From Heliocybe sulcata (lineage: Eukaryota > Basidiomycota > Agaricomycetes > Gloeophyllales > Gloeophyllaceae): DNA of 64,000 nucleotides. The DNA is taken from NCBI GenBank assembly GCA_004369045.1, contig ML213503.1, forward strand, positions 1,067,343 through 1,131,342. Direction: 5' to 3'. Below the pieces are notes generated by a model that saw nothing but the letters and a program-made list of their open reading frames with translations, was not told the origin of the DNA and did not search any database. Position 1 is the first letter of the stretch, and each line of letters begins with the position of its first letter. Shown here piece after piece: positions 11,470-23,054 of the stretch. Both the position numbers and the translations under genes were made by a program.

Positions 11470-14400
11470 CACCTTGAGGTCAAGCTTCGAACTTCCGCCC
11501 TCCCATGAACCGTCTTGATCACAACACGCCTTCAAGACGGAATACATCTACCCATGCCCGTCACAGAGCTGGTTCTATTAAATTTGTTCTATCCGTCGTC
11601 CTCGCCGCCCCACGTTGGCTGTACTCCGCGTCTGCCGCTATGACTTGGATAACAGGCTTGGGTAAATTGGCGGAAAGCTCTGTGAGACTGGCAGCAGGAG
11701 GCCTCTGGAGACGTACAGTCCTCTGATAAAACTTCGAATGCGAGGAAATCTCGGGTGTTACGAGCGCGGCTATAAGCAGGCCTCTGTGAGTGATGCACGC
11801 GGCGGTTCTCTTAAACATCGGGACCTCCAGAGCTTCTCGGAATGTACGCGAAGTCGAGGTCTTAGACCTATGCCGGGAACAGCACGAGTCTGGCCTTGCT
11901 GCGAAGTTATATGCTGTGGATGACGAACGCTGTTGACGCTGAGGTCACGGGCGGTTCATCTCCGTGATTCTCGAGAGTACCATGCAGTACCAGTCGGGAA
12001 TGAGAGCTTAGCTTTGGTAACAGCAGGCGCAGCCATGTACGTGCCTGCCTTTCCGGTCCAGACAGGCAACAGGTTCAATGCTATCCGTGATGGACCCTGG
12101 CACTTGGCTTCGAACGGGAAACATGGATCCACAGACTGTGATCGCGCGCTCACAGCTTCGGGATAGGCGCCGCAGATATACGAAGATGGATTCCGATACA
12201 CACGATGCGCTGCTAATAATACGATGCTCGTATATGTCCCCCGTCAGCGACCTGTTCAGCGCCACGGTCAGTCTTCATCTATACACACCATAGTTGATCA
12301 AACCATTCTGTGGCGTCCGCGTCTGCACCAACAAGATCATTCGGCATGGACATTGGACCGACTATCAATCGTATGTTCCAGTCCGACTCATGGAAACTGT
12401 CCTTTGACTCATGATTCTCGCTTTCGGCGCGCATTTGACGTACCCAGATATCCTTAATCTTCATTCAGGGCACAGAGCCCTTTTTACATCGTGTCTGATC
12501 TCGTTCATCAAGTTGGAGTCTACGATGAATGAGCTACAAGCCCTCTCGTCCGATGGTCTCCCCAGTTTCTTGAAGCTGCTTGATGTTATCCAGATTGCAA
12601 GTCTCCATGCCGCTCTTATAAGCCTGTCTAATAGCTGTACAACGCAGGAAGCCGATCGCCGAGAGGAGCACTGCGATGAACTTGACAACTTTCTGTGGCA
12701 AGTGGTACTCAAAACTGGGCATCTCCCACCGCGCCTATTCTTGCATGGTATAGTCGATGCCAAGCAAAGGACGGCCAGCACGTGCAACATCTACCAGGCC
12801 AGAGTCGGGGAAACGGGCGAGATTGTTGCGATCAAAGTGCCTAGGTGGTACGGGACGCACGATACAGCAGACGAGAAATGGGAAAAGACACGAAAGGTAG
12901 GACATAAGTATCCGATCCCGCTCTGTATGACCAATCTTGATCTTAGGACATATGCCGTGAAGCAATGCAATGGCGGCGATTGCACCATCCGAGAATCTAC
13001 CCTTTCCTTGGCTTCTGTGAAGAACTGCAAGACGGAGCGTTATCATTGGTGTCCCCGTGGAGTGACAAAGGGGACATGCTGAAATTCTTGAAGAATCATC
13101 CTGATCATGATCGTCTCCAACTGGTATGTCTTCCTTCAGATCTTCCTGGTTGTTAAGCAACACCAGCTCAGGCTAGTATTCAGATCGAAGATATTGCGGA
13201 CGGTCTTCATTATCTCCACAGCCAAAAATTCGTGCATGGTGATTTGAAGGCAGTACGTGGGAAGTCCTCCTGATGCTTTCATACTGATCTGTTCTAAGGC
13301 GAATATTCTCATGGACGCGGAGAATCGGGCATGTATCGCAGACTTCGGGTTAAGCAAGTTCTTTCACAAATTCACATACTCATCTCCGACATCGACCGTG
13401 AAAGGAACGACGAAATATCTGGCACCAGAGATCTTGCTTCCAAAGGACAGTCCCGCGCGAACTACGGCTAGTGATGTGTTTAGTTTCGCCTATGTATGTT
13501 GTGAAGTGAGTGGAATGTGTTAATATGGACGCTCTGAAGGATGAATGATGGGGGCATATTTGCAGGTATATACGGCGAAGGAAGTCTGGCCCGGCCTCCG
13601 GGACGGAACCGTGACACTGGAGATTTCCAAGGGCCGTAGGCCTGAGCGTCCAAGTGGCATACCGAACGAGATCTGGGCTATGATCGAGTCCTGTTGGAAG
13701 GAGGCCCCCGGAGACAGGATGAGCGCTAGTCAAATTGTGTCAGTACTGGCAGACTTTAGGGCGGGACTCTACCTTGAGCCGCTTTTGCATCTTTTGGACA
13801 GGGAAGTAGAAGGTAAAACTTCACAGACTTCAGCTGAGATGCAAGCGGTGCAGAAGATTCTAGCTTGTCTTCCAGAAATGGTCAATACTCTGAATTGTCT
13901 CGCATCAGCAGATCCGGCTTGCGCCGAAGCAGTTGCAAGGAAGAAGCCAGAGATCTTGGATTCTGTCCAGTCTTTGGGGACAACTGGGAGGAGATCCGGG
14001 CTATATAACTCTCCGGGATCAGGAACTGGGTCGAGTTCAGACCCATTGAGGATAGCTACCAGGACCACTGAAGAGACCACTGGATCCATCGACGGCGTCA
14101 TCGGACGAGAAGGGCCAGCTACAAAGTCGCCAGTTGCACCTTCAATGTCATGTCTTGCCTACTTGAACCAGCTGGCTACACAATCACGTTTCGTAGTTCA
14201 ATGGCTTGAGGACATGGAAGGATTCCATCATACACCGACCTGGAAGGTACAATGTCTTGGTTCGTGTTTTCATCAGGTCTGCAGGAGTCATTCAAGTCAT
14301 ACATTCCACAGTGGATGGCACTGTCAAAGGTACCGGATCTGGTACTAGCAAGCAGTCCGCCAAAGAACAAGCAGCTCAAAATGCACTCGATTCGCTAGGT

Positions 14401-15240
14401 CGCGGTCGGCCAGGTTCGGCCAGTCCTAGCCCGAGCATGCCAGTTCAATCTGTCGCGTCCCCCGTGCAATCCGGGCCATCGAATATTTCTTTGCCGCCTA
14501 TCGCGTCACAGGCCCGATCACAGACGATGCCTGCCTTCCGTAGTATCGCGCCCTTAGCGTCCTCTCTGCCAGTGAACCTCCAAACTTTCAACGAGGAGGC
14601 GGTTCGACGTCGCCTTGATGTGAAGTATCTACCAATCGGTGATCCGACTGGACCACCCAATAATCCAACGTGGGCCTACAAGGTTATGCGTACGTGCGCA
14701 CAGGAACCCGGAAATAAGGATGATTAGCTGACCCAGCCCTTTGTAGTCGATGGTATTGAGCGAGGCAATGGGACCGGGACGTCAAAGAAAGCAGCTATGG
14801 AAGCAGCAGCGAAGCAGGCATACCAGACTATGGGATGGGGGCATTAATGGTGAGCTTACGCCGAGCAGCTCTATTGCATGGTTTATCTGAGAAGTATTCT
14901 GGTAGGGAGAGTCTGGGTTAGACCGTAGTGTATTCTGGTGAGTGCATGAGCGATCTCTCGTCTGGACCCAATCATACATTTCTGGGCAAATGTATGCGCG
15001 GGATCACGCCTGCGCATCGACGAGCATGTAACCAATGCCGAAGCAGGAGCAGCGCGTTTTCCCGGGCTGTGCCGCTGACTGCACTCGGTGCCTGCTCGCG
15101 AGTCGCTATTATAGCGGAAGATTCTGACTGAATTAATTTGTGAGCAGTGTCTAGCTTATCCAAACTTGCTTGGGCGCATGTTTTTCTTTCGGCTTCCATG
15201 ATCAGTTCATACGGACGACGTCTGCTCTTTGTATCAGCCA
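11470..15240 (+). repeat. tandem segmental duplication, unit B
   Basis: Second copy of the kinase-bearing segment, directly after unit A and in the same orientation. It is about 3.8 kb long and has no large insertion in its upstream spacer. Divergence is clearly visible in every block, so the duplication is not recent. The borders are approximate. Confidence 0.75.
12346..14847 (+). CDS. TKL-like protein kinase with two C-terminal dsRNA-binding domains (copy 2)
   Basis: Paralog of the preceding kinase. Nine exons: 12346-12370, 12469-12596, 12648-12896, 12947-13123, 13184-13252, 13299-13505, 13566-14259, 14312-14689, 14747-14847, giving 675 residues. The exons carrying the ATP lobe are 249 and 177 nt in both copies. 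Key residues are Lys114 (VAIK), Glu139 (REAMQW), HGDLK with Asp213, Asn218, DFG at 231-233 and a LAPE sequence. dsRNA-binding domain 1 spans about 482-548 (AYLNQLA, TWKVQCL, GTGSG, KQSAKEQAA). Domain 2 spans about 606-672 (TFNEEA, TWAYKVM, GTGTSKKAAMEAAA); here the last basic residue of the KKxxK signature is Met. The intron at 12597-12647 has a GC donor. The 25-nt first exon is chosen by its GTATGT donor and phase; the start is the least certain part. Confidence 0.85.
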
Positions 15241-15600
15241 GTTTACAGTGTCTGAATTGTGTACAGTTTCTTGGTTGCTGTGTGTCTCGGTGGTCGTCCG
15301 GATTTCGTTTGAACCCTTCTGCCAATGGACTGCTCGTAATACGAATGTACTCTCGATGCGAAATCTGTTACTGGTGTCATCCCAAAGCTTCTCCGCTATA
15401 TCGTTTCCTTCGCTATGCTCATCTTGGGCGCAGTCCTCGATCGAGACCATATACTAGGGTTACAAGATAAGATCTTGGACAAAAGGGCGTTCCTCCATGG
15501 CCACGACGCTGACCGATGCAGCTACTTCGCTCTGATCGGTGACGCCCAGGCCAGCGATAGCGTCGCAGCAACAAAGTGACGCTCGACTGACGACCTCCAT
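14848..15600. other. spacer downstream of kinase copy 2
   Basis: The first ~390 bases belong to duplication unit B. The rest is the upstream region of the SDR gene. No gene was recognised. Confidence 0.5.
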
Positions 15601-15607
15601 CCAATTC

Positions 15608-15655
15608 TGACGTCACCCCTCGCTCCAATGCCCATCCTTCTCCCCCACTATATAG
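15608..15655 (+). promoter_or_regulatory. CRE/ATF-like site and TATA box of the SDR gene
   Basis: A perfect TGACGTCA palindrome at 15608-15615 is followed by TATATAG at 15649-15655, 94 bases before the start codon. TGACGTCA is the target of CREB/ATF-type bZIP factors such as fungal Atf1, which act in stress responses. This fits a general-stress-type SDR, but binding is inferred. Confidence 0.5.
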
Positions 15656-15748
15656 ACTCGCCGGCTCTCGTCGTCTAACTTCAACGTTCAACCTTTGCCC
15701 ACCATTCTCGCTAAAATCCGCGACGCGCTCACGCAAACAACGCCCGCC

Positions 15749-16778
15749 ATGCCGAACCAGAAGCAGAACCCCCTCCTCAAGCAGTTCCAGAAGGGCTACC
15801 GCCAGCCCGTGCAGGACCAGCCGGGCGCGCCGGGGCTGCAGGAGAAGCTCGACCCCCAGCCCCTCGACGACGTGACCGCCGACGGCAAGCCGTACAAGGC
15901 GGCGAACAAGCTGGAGGGCAAGGCTGCGCTCATTACCGGCGCTGACAGTGGTATCGGTCGGGCGGTCGCCGTTCTTTACGGTGCGTGTCACACCCAATAC
16001 TTGGGTATATGCGCTGACATGAAAGAACCATAGCAATGGAGGGCGCAAACCTCACCCTCACTTACCTCCCGGAAGAAGAAAAGGAAGTCAAGGACGTCGA
16101 GCAGCGCGTGCACGCCAAGACGGGCGGGAAAACCAAGGTCATCACCATCGCCGCCGACGTCCGCAAGGAGTCCGTCTGCCAGGACGTCATCAAGCAGCAC
16201 ATGGACGCGCACGGCAGCCTCGACGTCCTCGTGCTCAACCACGGCACACAAGAGTCCAACACCGACCTGCCCACCCTCCCAACCGAGCAATGGCACAACA
16301 CCTTCGACACCAACCTCCACTCGTTCTTCTACTTCTGCAAGGCCGCGCTGCCGAACATGGGTCCCGGTGGAAGCATCATTTTCAATGCGTCGATCAATTT
16401 TGCGGTAGGCCACCCCGAGTTGGTCGATTATACATCGACGAAGGGTGCCATGATTGGTCTGGCGAGAGCTCTGAGCAACCAGGTTGCCGGAGACGGTATT
16501 CGTGTTAACGGTTCGTATCAATGCCTCCCCTCGTCAAGTGAGCGCGTATACTGACTATATGCGCGCATATAGCCATCGCCCCAGGCCCAATCTGGACGCC
16601 CCTCATCCCGGCAACAATGACCAAGGAGTCAAAAGAGTCCTTCGGCCAGTCCGTACCCATGGGCCGCGCCGGCCAACCCGTCGAAGTCGCCACCTCCTTC
16701 GTCTTCCTTGCCAGCGCAGACTCGAGCTATATCAGTGGACAAGTGTTCCACGTAAATGGCGGCGTTGTCATCAATTAA
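15749..16778 (+). CDS. Short-chain dehydrogenase/reductase, stress-protein (YhdF/GSP39-like) type
   Basis: NAD(P)-dependent oxidoreductase, probably cytosolic; the substrate is unknown. Three exons (15749-15980, 16034-16510, 16573-16778) join with consistent phases and give 304 residues. After an extended N-terminal region typical of this subgroup (about 55 residues, QPLDD and PYKAANKLEGKAALITG) comes the Rossmann motif TGADSGIG. Then follow the adenine-pocket Asp (AADVRK), NHGTQ in place of NNAG, the catalytic Asn (DTNLHS), Ser (FNASINF), YTSTKGA (Tyr-x-x-x-Lys) and the C-terminal SYISGQVFHVNGG. The length matches the subgroup. Confidence 0.92.
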
Positions 16779-17136
16779 AAGAAATTCACTGGCAATCTAC
16801 TGGTAGAAAGGGAGGTCACAGGAAGTCTCACGACAAAATGCAATTGTATGAATAAGCAGTATTGCACAAAGTAACATAACAATAATACACGCTGTAGCAT
16901 AGGATTAACACGAATACTTGTAGCGCTTTCGCATGAAAGCATTAGGTACGAATAAGACATCGAGAAAATTGGATGCGTCGTCGCCGCGTACGCGTATAAG
17001 AGAAGAGAGCCGCGAGAGCAATAATGTGCATACAGCGATTGTCCCGTCATGACTGAGCACGTCCCGATCAGACTGATGTGCAGAGGTAAAGTGCGAGGCT
17101 TCTGACCAAGTGTAGGAAGGCCTCGTCCGGGTCCAT
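16779..17136. other. intergenic between convergent genes
   Basis: Short convergent 3' region; nothing was recognised. Confidence 0.5.
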
Positions 17137-19894
17137 TTACTGCTCTGCCTCACTGGATCCATCGGTGCTTAGGCGTGCAGCGGAGCTAGGAGTATTCCAT
17201 TCGAGTGCGGAATCCGACAAAGAAGGGTCTTCGGTCTGAGCTGTGGCCTGCACATCGTCACCGACCTCGTCCGGGTCCATTTGCTGACTGGCTCCTTCGC
17301 TACTTGGACCTGCACTGGAGTTGAAAGTACTCCATGCAGATGCGGAGCTCGACGAAGAAGAATCTTCAGCGGGAGGTGTACCCTCCTCAGCTTTATCGTC
17401 TTGCCGGATTTTCAACCGCGCCTCTCGAGGTGTGCATCGGTCGTCGACATCCGGGTGCACGTAGAAGCACCTGCTGTCCTCACGGATCTCATCCAGGATG
17501 TCTGAGTGCCTATACACGACCGCCATGAGCAACATTCCACCGCTGAGTGTCCATCCAAAGACACAACAAGCTTACTTGACTACGAAATGCGTGACGAGCT
17601 CCTGCGGGCTCATGCGTTCTTCCCGGCACCGCATGCAGCACATGAGATACATTTGCTCGATGATATCGTGCCGCTGCCCGTCTTGCTCTTCTTGCATCTC
17701 GGCTTCGTACGCATCTGGAAGGAGTGTCCATGGGAGAGGCTCGAGGTCGGGTTGGCGGTGGTTAGTTGCGGCGTGATAGATCTAATTGATGATAGTTCTG
17801 TAAGTCGATGTATACCGGGGCAGAGGAGAACATAGGACACTTACCGCTCGTCTCCAGGACATAGCAACGTATGTCTCGTCATCCGAGCAATGGGGACAGA
17901 CATAAAACCCTTCCAGGTTCACCATATCGGAATGCGACGTAGTTTTGACGTCCTCACCAGTCGCCAATACAATAGCCTCAGCAGCCTTGCTAGCGACTGT
18001 GTCGAAAACTAGCTTCTCCCCCCAGCGGAGCCACGGCTCCATTCTCAGGTGCTGGAAACACTTCTCCTCCAGGTCGTCGTTTGTGAACCGGACATATTGG
18101 CGCATGCACTTGTGCATGACAATCTGCGGGAACGGGACAGGTCTGACACACCACGGGCAACGGAGGAACGACGTGGCCAGGTTGAAAAGTTTGTCACTCT
18201 GCTCCGGCGTCTCGCCTGGGATGACGGGATCGGGCAAGAGCGCGCGCAGGGTTTCGCGTACCTGGTCCTTCCACGTTGTCACGTGATGCTGAAAGCGTAA
18301 CATCTGAAGGTCGAAGCTGGCATGGTTCACGTCTTGTTCGGATGGTCGGAAGATGATCTTCTTGAAGGCTGGGATTTCGAGTAAATCCGCGACGTCAGGG
18401 AGTGGAGTCAAAGGCGGAAGAGCCAGCACTTCGTCCCGGACGAGCCGTTTGAGTATGTTCAGACGCTTGCAGAGTACCTCGACTCTCTCCCTCCTGAGAC
18501 GCTCCGCCTTAAACTTTGTGAACAATTGGATCATGGAAGCTTCGATGTTACGCCATACTAAATGGACGACGATGTCAGCGACTCTACTCCGCACACCACG
18601 CAATTAAAGGCCCGCACTCCTGTCGGTCATAGACTTGGCCTGATTTACAGAGGCATGTCTCATGTATTCCCGCTTGGTGGACCAGATCATCTTGTCGAAT
18701 TCCTCGCCCCAGCCCAAAGCTTCCATCCTATCTTGGATGCTGCGTGATTTCGTAGTTGAGCGAGCAGAGATACCATAAAGATAAGCTACAATTACCCCCG
18801 CATGCGCTCCTTACGGAGCCTGTTGAGTTCCACAGCTCGCTGATGTCGGACTTGAGAGTACCATAAGCTGCATGCGTTGACATACTGAAAAGGGAAGGTC
18901 TCATCACGGCATTTAGTGCAGCTCTCAAAAGGTACAGACCTTCGTCTCGGTATTGTTGGCGTCCACAGTCTCTTGCACAATGTCGTAAAGGGCCCTAATC
19001 TCCTTGGACTTCGTGGCCGATAACTTCTTGGATAACTCCACGACTTCAGCCTTAAGATACAATCGATCGTAGTGTTCTAACAAATGGAGGAAGTTAATTA
19101 TGGCACAGGACAACTGGACAACACTCACTCGGGCGAGGGTCCCAGATATACCGCAGAAGAGCGTAGTCTTTGTTCAGGGGGAGCTCAAGATCAACCTCTT
19201 CCTCGCCAATGAAACTGTGCTCTAGGGTGGACAACTCGTACTTCGCAATAATCGCGTGAGCGCGCTTACTTCTTTTCGATACATTTATAACAGGACCGGA
19301 CCCAACACTCCCAGAGAACATCCGTGATACCTGAGGTCCCGCAGAACTGGAGCAGTCATCAATACCCTGGTTCGAGGCCCAGACTACACGCATATAACCC
19401 ACATTGCATGTATGCTCGAAAAGTAGATGCGCATATCGAGGTTCTGTGAGATTCGGGGGACAATCTGGAAGACCTTCCACATTTCCTCGCGCTCTCTTCC
19501 AGACGGTGACAGCCGTCGGATTCAGCAGGCAAGCTCGGAGTGATTTACTGGTACGGGATAGCCGTAACAGGTCTGAAGGGTGCAGCAGCTCTAAAATCTA
19601 CTGGAACATGAACAAAATGTCGATTCCTTTAGTAACAGCTGAACGAACCTCGAACAAAATATCCAGGGGCATTTCAGGAAGTCTCCAGAGCTTTCCTCGC
19701 TTTCTCTTTCTATTCTTACTTGAAGCATCATCGGATCGATTCAGCAATGTCGTTCCAGACGGGATGACATTTGTCTTCCGACGTTTCGAGGTAAGAAGCT
19801 CCGCAGGGTGTACCTGTTGCTTTGCCGTTTCTTGCGTGCGGGCCTCCGTCAGGCTTTGTAGCCGAGTCGAGCGGCGGCGAGAGCCTTCGGCCAT
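17137..19894 (-). CDS. F-box protein of the basidiomycete-specific type
   Basis: Probable substrate adaptor of an SCF ubiquitin ligase, inferred from the F-box. Eight exons: 19649-19894, 19129-19597, 18940-19076, 18796-18884, 18618-18739, 17845-18557, 17576-17781, 17137-17509. All phases agree and give 784 residues. A basic N-terminus (MAEGSRRRSTRLQ, then KRKRGK) precedes the F-box, RLPEMPLDILFE joined to ILELLHPSDLLRLSRTSKSL. The body has the family hallmarks YVNACSLWY, RMEALGWGEEF, TDRIWRNIE and a charged helix KFKAERLRRERVEVL. Cys-rich stretches follow (CPWC...H..C; CPHC; CCMRCREE), probably metal-binding. The tail is Ser/Glu-rich. The Cys pair usual just after YAHLLF appears altered. An in-frame ATG at 19990 would extend the N-terminus by 32 residues. 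Confidence 0.85.
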
Positions 19895-20193
19895 CCTAGA
19901 AACCTCACAAAGTGCCGGTATGCGTCCTGGTAGAAGCGGGCTCGCAGAACAGCAGCGACGACCTAGTGCTTGGCGGATGAGCGAATCCAAGAGAGGCGCG
20001 AAAACGCGTGACCGTGATTAGGCACGCGACGCGACGCGTTCCGGCAGAGAGTGACGTCATCTCAAGATCTCAAGCGTCGGGCGAATGGAAGGGAGCGCTA
20101 CGGACTTAAGCTTAAGGCGCTGTACAGGTAAACGCAACTAAACACAATAATATTTCGCGGAAATTGCATCTACAGACGTCCCTGCAGTAGTTA
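19895..20193. promoter_or_regulatory. upstream region of the F-box gene with a TGACGTCA site
   Basis: TGACGTCA (CRE/ATF-like) is present at 20052-20059, about 160 bases upstream of the F-box start. The region is short and GC-rich near the start. Regulation is inferred from the motif only. Confidence 0.35.
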
Positions 20194-23054
20194 TCAAGGG
20201 CATCCTTGCGCTCTCCTTTCCAGCTCCTCGATCCTGGCCCGGACGGATGAACCTCTAACTGGTACCAACGCGGGGTTAGGTATCAGTTTTGTGTTCCCCT
20301 TGATGGCGACTGGATCCACACGAGGAAAAGACGGGTGATTCCCCAAAGCAGGACTCGAGTAGGATGCACCTATGACAGGCTGACTGCATTCCTCCTGGTG
20401 TCTGCCGCGAGAGTGACTCGTATCAGGGTCCATGCTGCTTTGTGAGCCAAGACAGGTAACATGTGCCACGTCTTCATGTGCCTGGGATATCTCCTTCTCT
20501 TTGTCCATGGAAGAATGTGTAGTGTTCCTGTCAGACCTCGGTGCAGGGATTGATGGAGCCAGTTCAGGAGGCGATTGAGGCAAGGGACGTTTGGTAGACT
20601 TGGTCGCATGGACTTCCTGTGTTACGAGTCTCTCCCGGAAAGAAGCAGGAGCTCTGGCACCGTAAGCAGGTCGACCAGCGTCTGAGACTGTCTTGCTGCG
20701 ATTCCGTGACATGGTCCGGCCGTTCTCCTCCTCCGGACATGAAGAAGAGCAATCTGCGGGTTTTGACGATCCACAGACGTGCGCCGTGGACGGCAGTTCC
20801 AGGAGAGAATGGCCTTGAAGGCTTGGACTATCAGGAGGCGCGGAGTCGATGTGGCTGCTGATATTACCATCCAGAACCGCCGAGCCAACGACGTATTGCA
20901 GAACTTCGTCGTCTTCTATACCGTCGTCCCCACATTCACCGTGAAACAGCGACATGTTCTCGAGCTCCGCTTCCACTTCTGCCATAAGCGAATCGGGATC
21001 CTGGTCTAAGTCGTCGGAAACGTCTTCAGGAGCATCCTCTTCGTCCTCAGCCGGACTACCTTCCTCGGTATTGGTACGGGTGTTGATCAGAGAGTGAGGG
21101 TTCTGTAGGAGCGACGCATCCGAGGAAGCACCAACGGAAGCATGGCTCGGCTGGTGTTCCACCAAAACAGGACATAGTGATGATCCAGCAAGTCCGACAA
21201 CACGACCTTCGTGCGTTTGGGGCAACACGTCGGTACAAGAGGGAGGGCCTTGCGCGGCCTTGATAACGCTGCCTTGTCGAGAGGACGGAGCACTATCGGG
21301 GACATTGCACCAGAAACCAGCAGATGGCGGTGGGTCGAGGGACATGAAGTTCACCACCCGAAGAGGCAGGATCACCTGGATATCCGATGCCAGCGAGCCC
21401 GCTGAAGCGCTGATGCGTAGTGTGTACTCCACTTCAAGCAGCCGGCCGCGCATCATGGTCAAGGCATCAGGCTACATGACGAATTAGCTTGTACGGGTGG
21501 GAAACACAACAATAACTCACAGGTATCTGAATGTGGTGCTGTAGTTGTACCTCAGAGTCGGGACCCACTCCAGTCCACCATCCTTTAGCGCTGGCATGGC
21601 CTCTGATGCTCTTCTGTCCCATTTCGAGGGTGGATGCGGCGACTTCCTTCCGGCTGGTAGACGTCTGGCACGCGTCAGGGTCCTCGTCTCTAGGATCTGC
21701 ATTGAGTGCAGGTTTGGGCTTGAAAACAGTCACAGTCCGGATTAACGTCAAAGTAACACTCCGAATCGTTTTCTTGGTATCGTTGCATATACTCAGCGTC
21801 ACGTAACAGCGCTGCCCGGCAACCCAATGCAGACGGTGCAGATAAGCCGTTAACTTAACACGGCCTGCGCCACCCATGAAGAGAGGGGCAGTCGTGGTAT
21901 TTTGAATAGGCCGAAGCGTAGGAAGTAAGGTCGAAGACGGGTCGAGTCTTGGCCAAATTTCACATTGCCTGTAGAAGTGCGCGATTGACTGCTTCGCGGA
22001 CCGAGGATCGCGAAGCCTCACAGAGCTGAATGCTGCTTAGCCAATGCAACTTTTAGTGAACTGAAGGTGCTTACACCATGACGATATAGCGGACGACGAC
22101 TCCGGATGGAAGGGTGAGCACGCCCTTCGCAGAACCGAAGGAGTTTTCGATCGGCAGCTCCATGGCGAACGGAATGCGGTGCGGTCCCTCCTTCACCTCT
22201 ACATACCCTTGAGAGTCCGCAGGCAACGCATATATTGAGGGCAGTGTAGCAGCAGCGGCTTCCAAGGGCGTCGTATGCTGGTAGAACACGTATCTTGCGC
22301 CTCCATTGGGAATAGCTTCAAAACCGACGACTCGTAATTTTGCATCCCCAAGCAGTATGCTTGCCTCCTTCTTAGACCTTTCGCGTATGCGAAGGTAGAT
22401 AAGACCCTTGAGCATGCCCCCTTGAACGCAAGTATTGTTGGTGAGGCTGAGGTCAAGCTCCACCCTGGCACGGGACTTGGCCTGCTCCAAAGATACTCGA
22501 CGCGCCTGTCCGGCAGAGCCAGGGGGAGACATTATCTTGGCTTTTGCCCTGAGCTTGGTACTGGAGTTCCCCAAGAGAGCTTTCAGTTCGCTTGCGTTCC
22601 TCGCGGATGAACAGCCCACGCTAAGCAAAGTCGGTTGCCTGTTGAGTCTTCCTTCGTTCAAGGATAGGTGTCGACTGCGCTGTACGCGAGTCCCGCCCCC
22701 TGGAGTCAGAACCTGAGGCGCAATGAGGTGCCCTTCCTTGAAGGCAGGTGCGCCGCCGGAATTATCGAACTCCACAGTAGACGCACCGACCTCCGCAAGT
22801 AACAAGCCCTCCATACCCCGCATAGAGCGCAGACCGAGAGCACTGGCATCATGACCAGGTCCACCTGAAACAGGATTGGCATTGACGGCGGCAGGCTTGT
22901 TCGCTCGACCCATGTCGGCTTGATTGCTGCGAAAACAGACTGTAGCTGCTCTGAGTGGTTGCGACGCCGGTGCATTAGAGCATATTTCGCTGCCTCCTGG
23001 TCGCCCTACGTACAAGTCAAAGCCTAAGCCAGCTGATGTCCCCAGAGTCGACAT
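20194..23054 (-). CDS. Alpha-arrestin (ART/PalF-like) trafficking adaptor
   Basis: Alpha-arrestins link membrane proteins to Rsp5-type ubiquitin ligases or, as PalF/Rim8, to pH sensing. Three exons (22075-23054, 21521-22025, 20194-21471) join in phase and give 920 residues. After about 180 low-complexity residues the arrestin N-domain begins (VELDLSLTNNTCVQGGMLKG, then the turn IPFAMELPIENSFGSAKGVL and GVVVRYIVMV). The arrestin C-domain follows (VKLTAYLHRLHWVAGQRCYV, then ICNDTKKTIRSVTLTLI and VEYTLRISA). The C-terminal 350 residues are disordered, Ser/Pro/Asp/Glu-rich and end in a short helix. No clear PPxY motif was seen, so the partner ligase is open. Whether this is the PalF/Rim8 ortholog cannot be decided from sequence reading alone. 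Confidence 0.82.

Noticed and set aside
8252-14847. Classifying the dsRNA-domain kinases as eIF2-alpha kinases (true PKR orthologs)
   Set aside because: The catalytic loop (HGDLK), the helix C region and the DVYS segment are of the Agaricomycete TKL-like type, and the domain order is reversed.
19365-19385. GGTTCGAGGCC, a tRNA B-box-like motif
   Set aside because: No A-box, acceptor stem or clover-leaf pairs around it, and it lies in a coding exon of the F-box gene.
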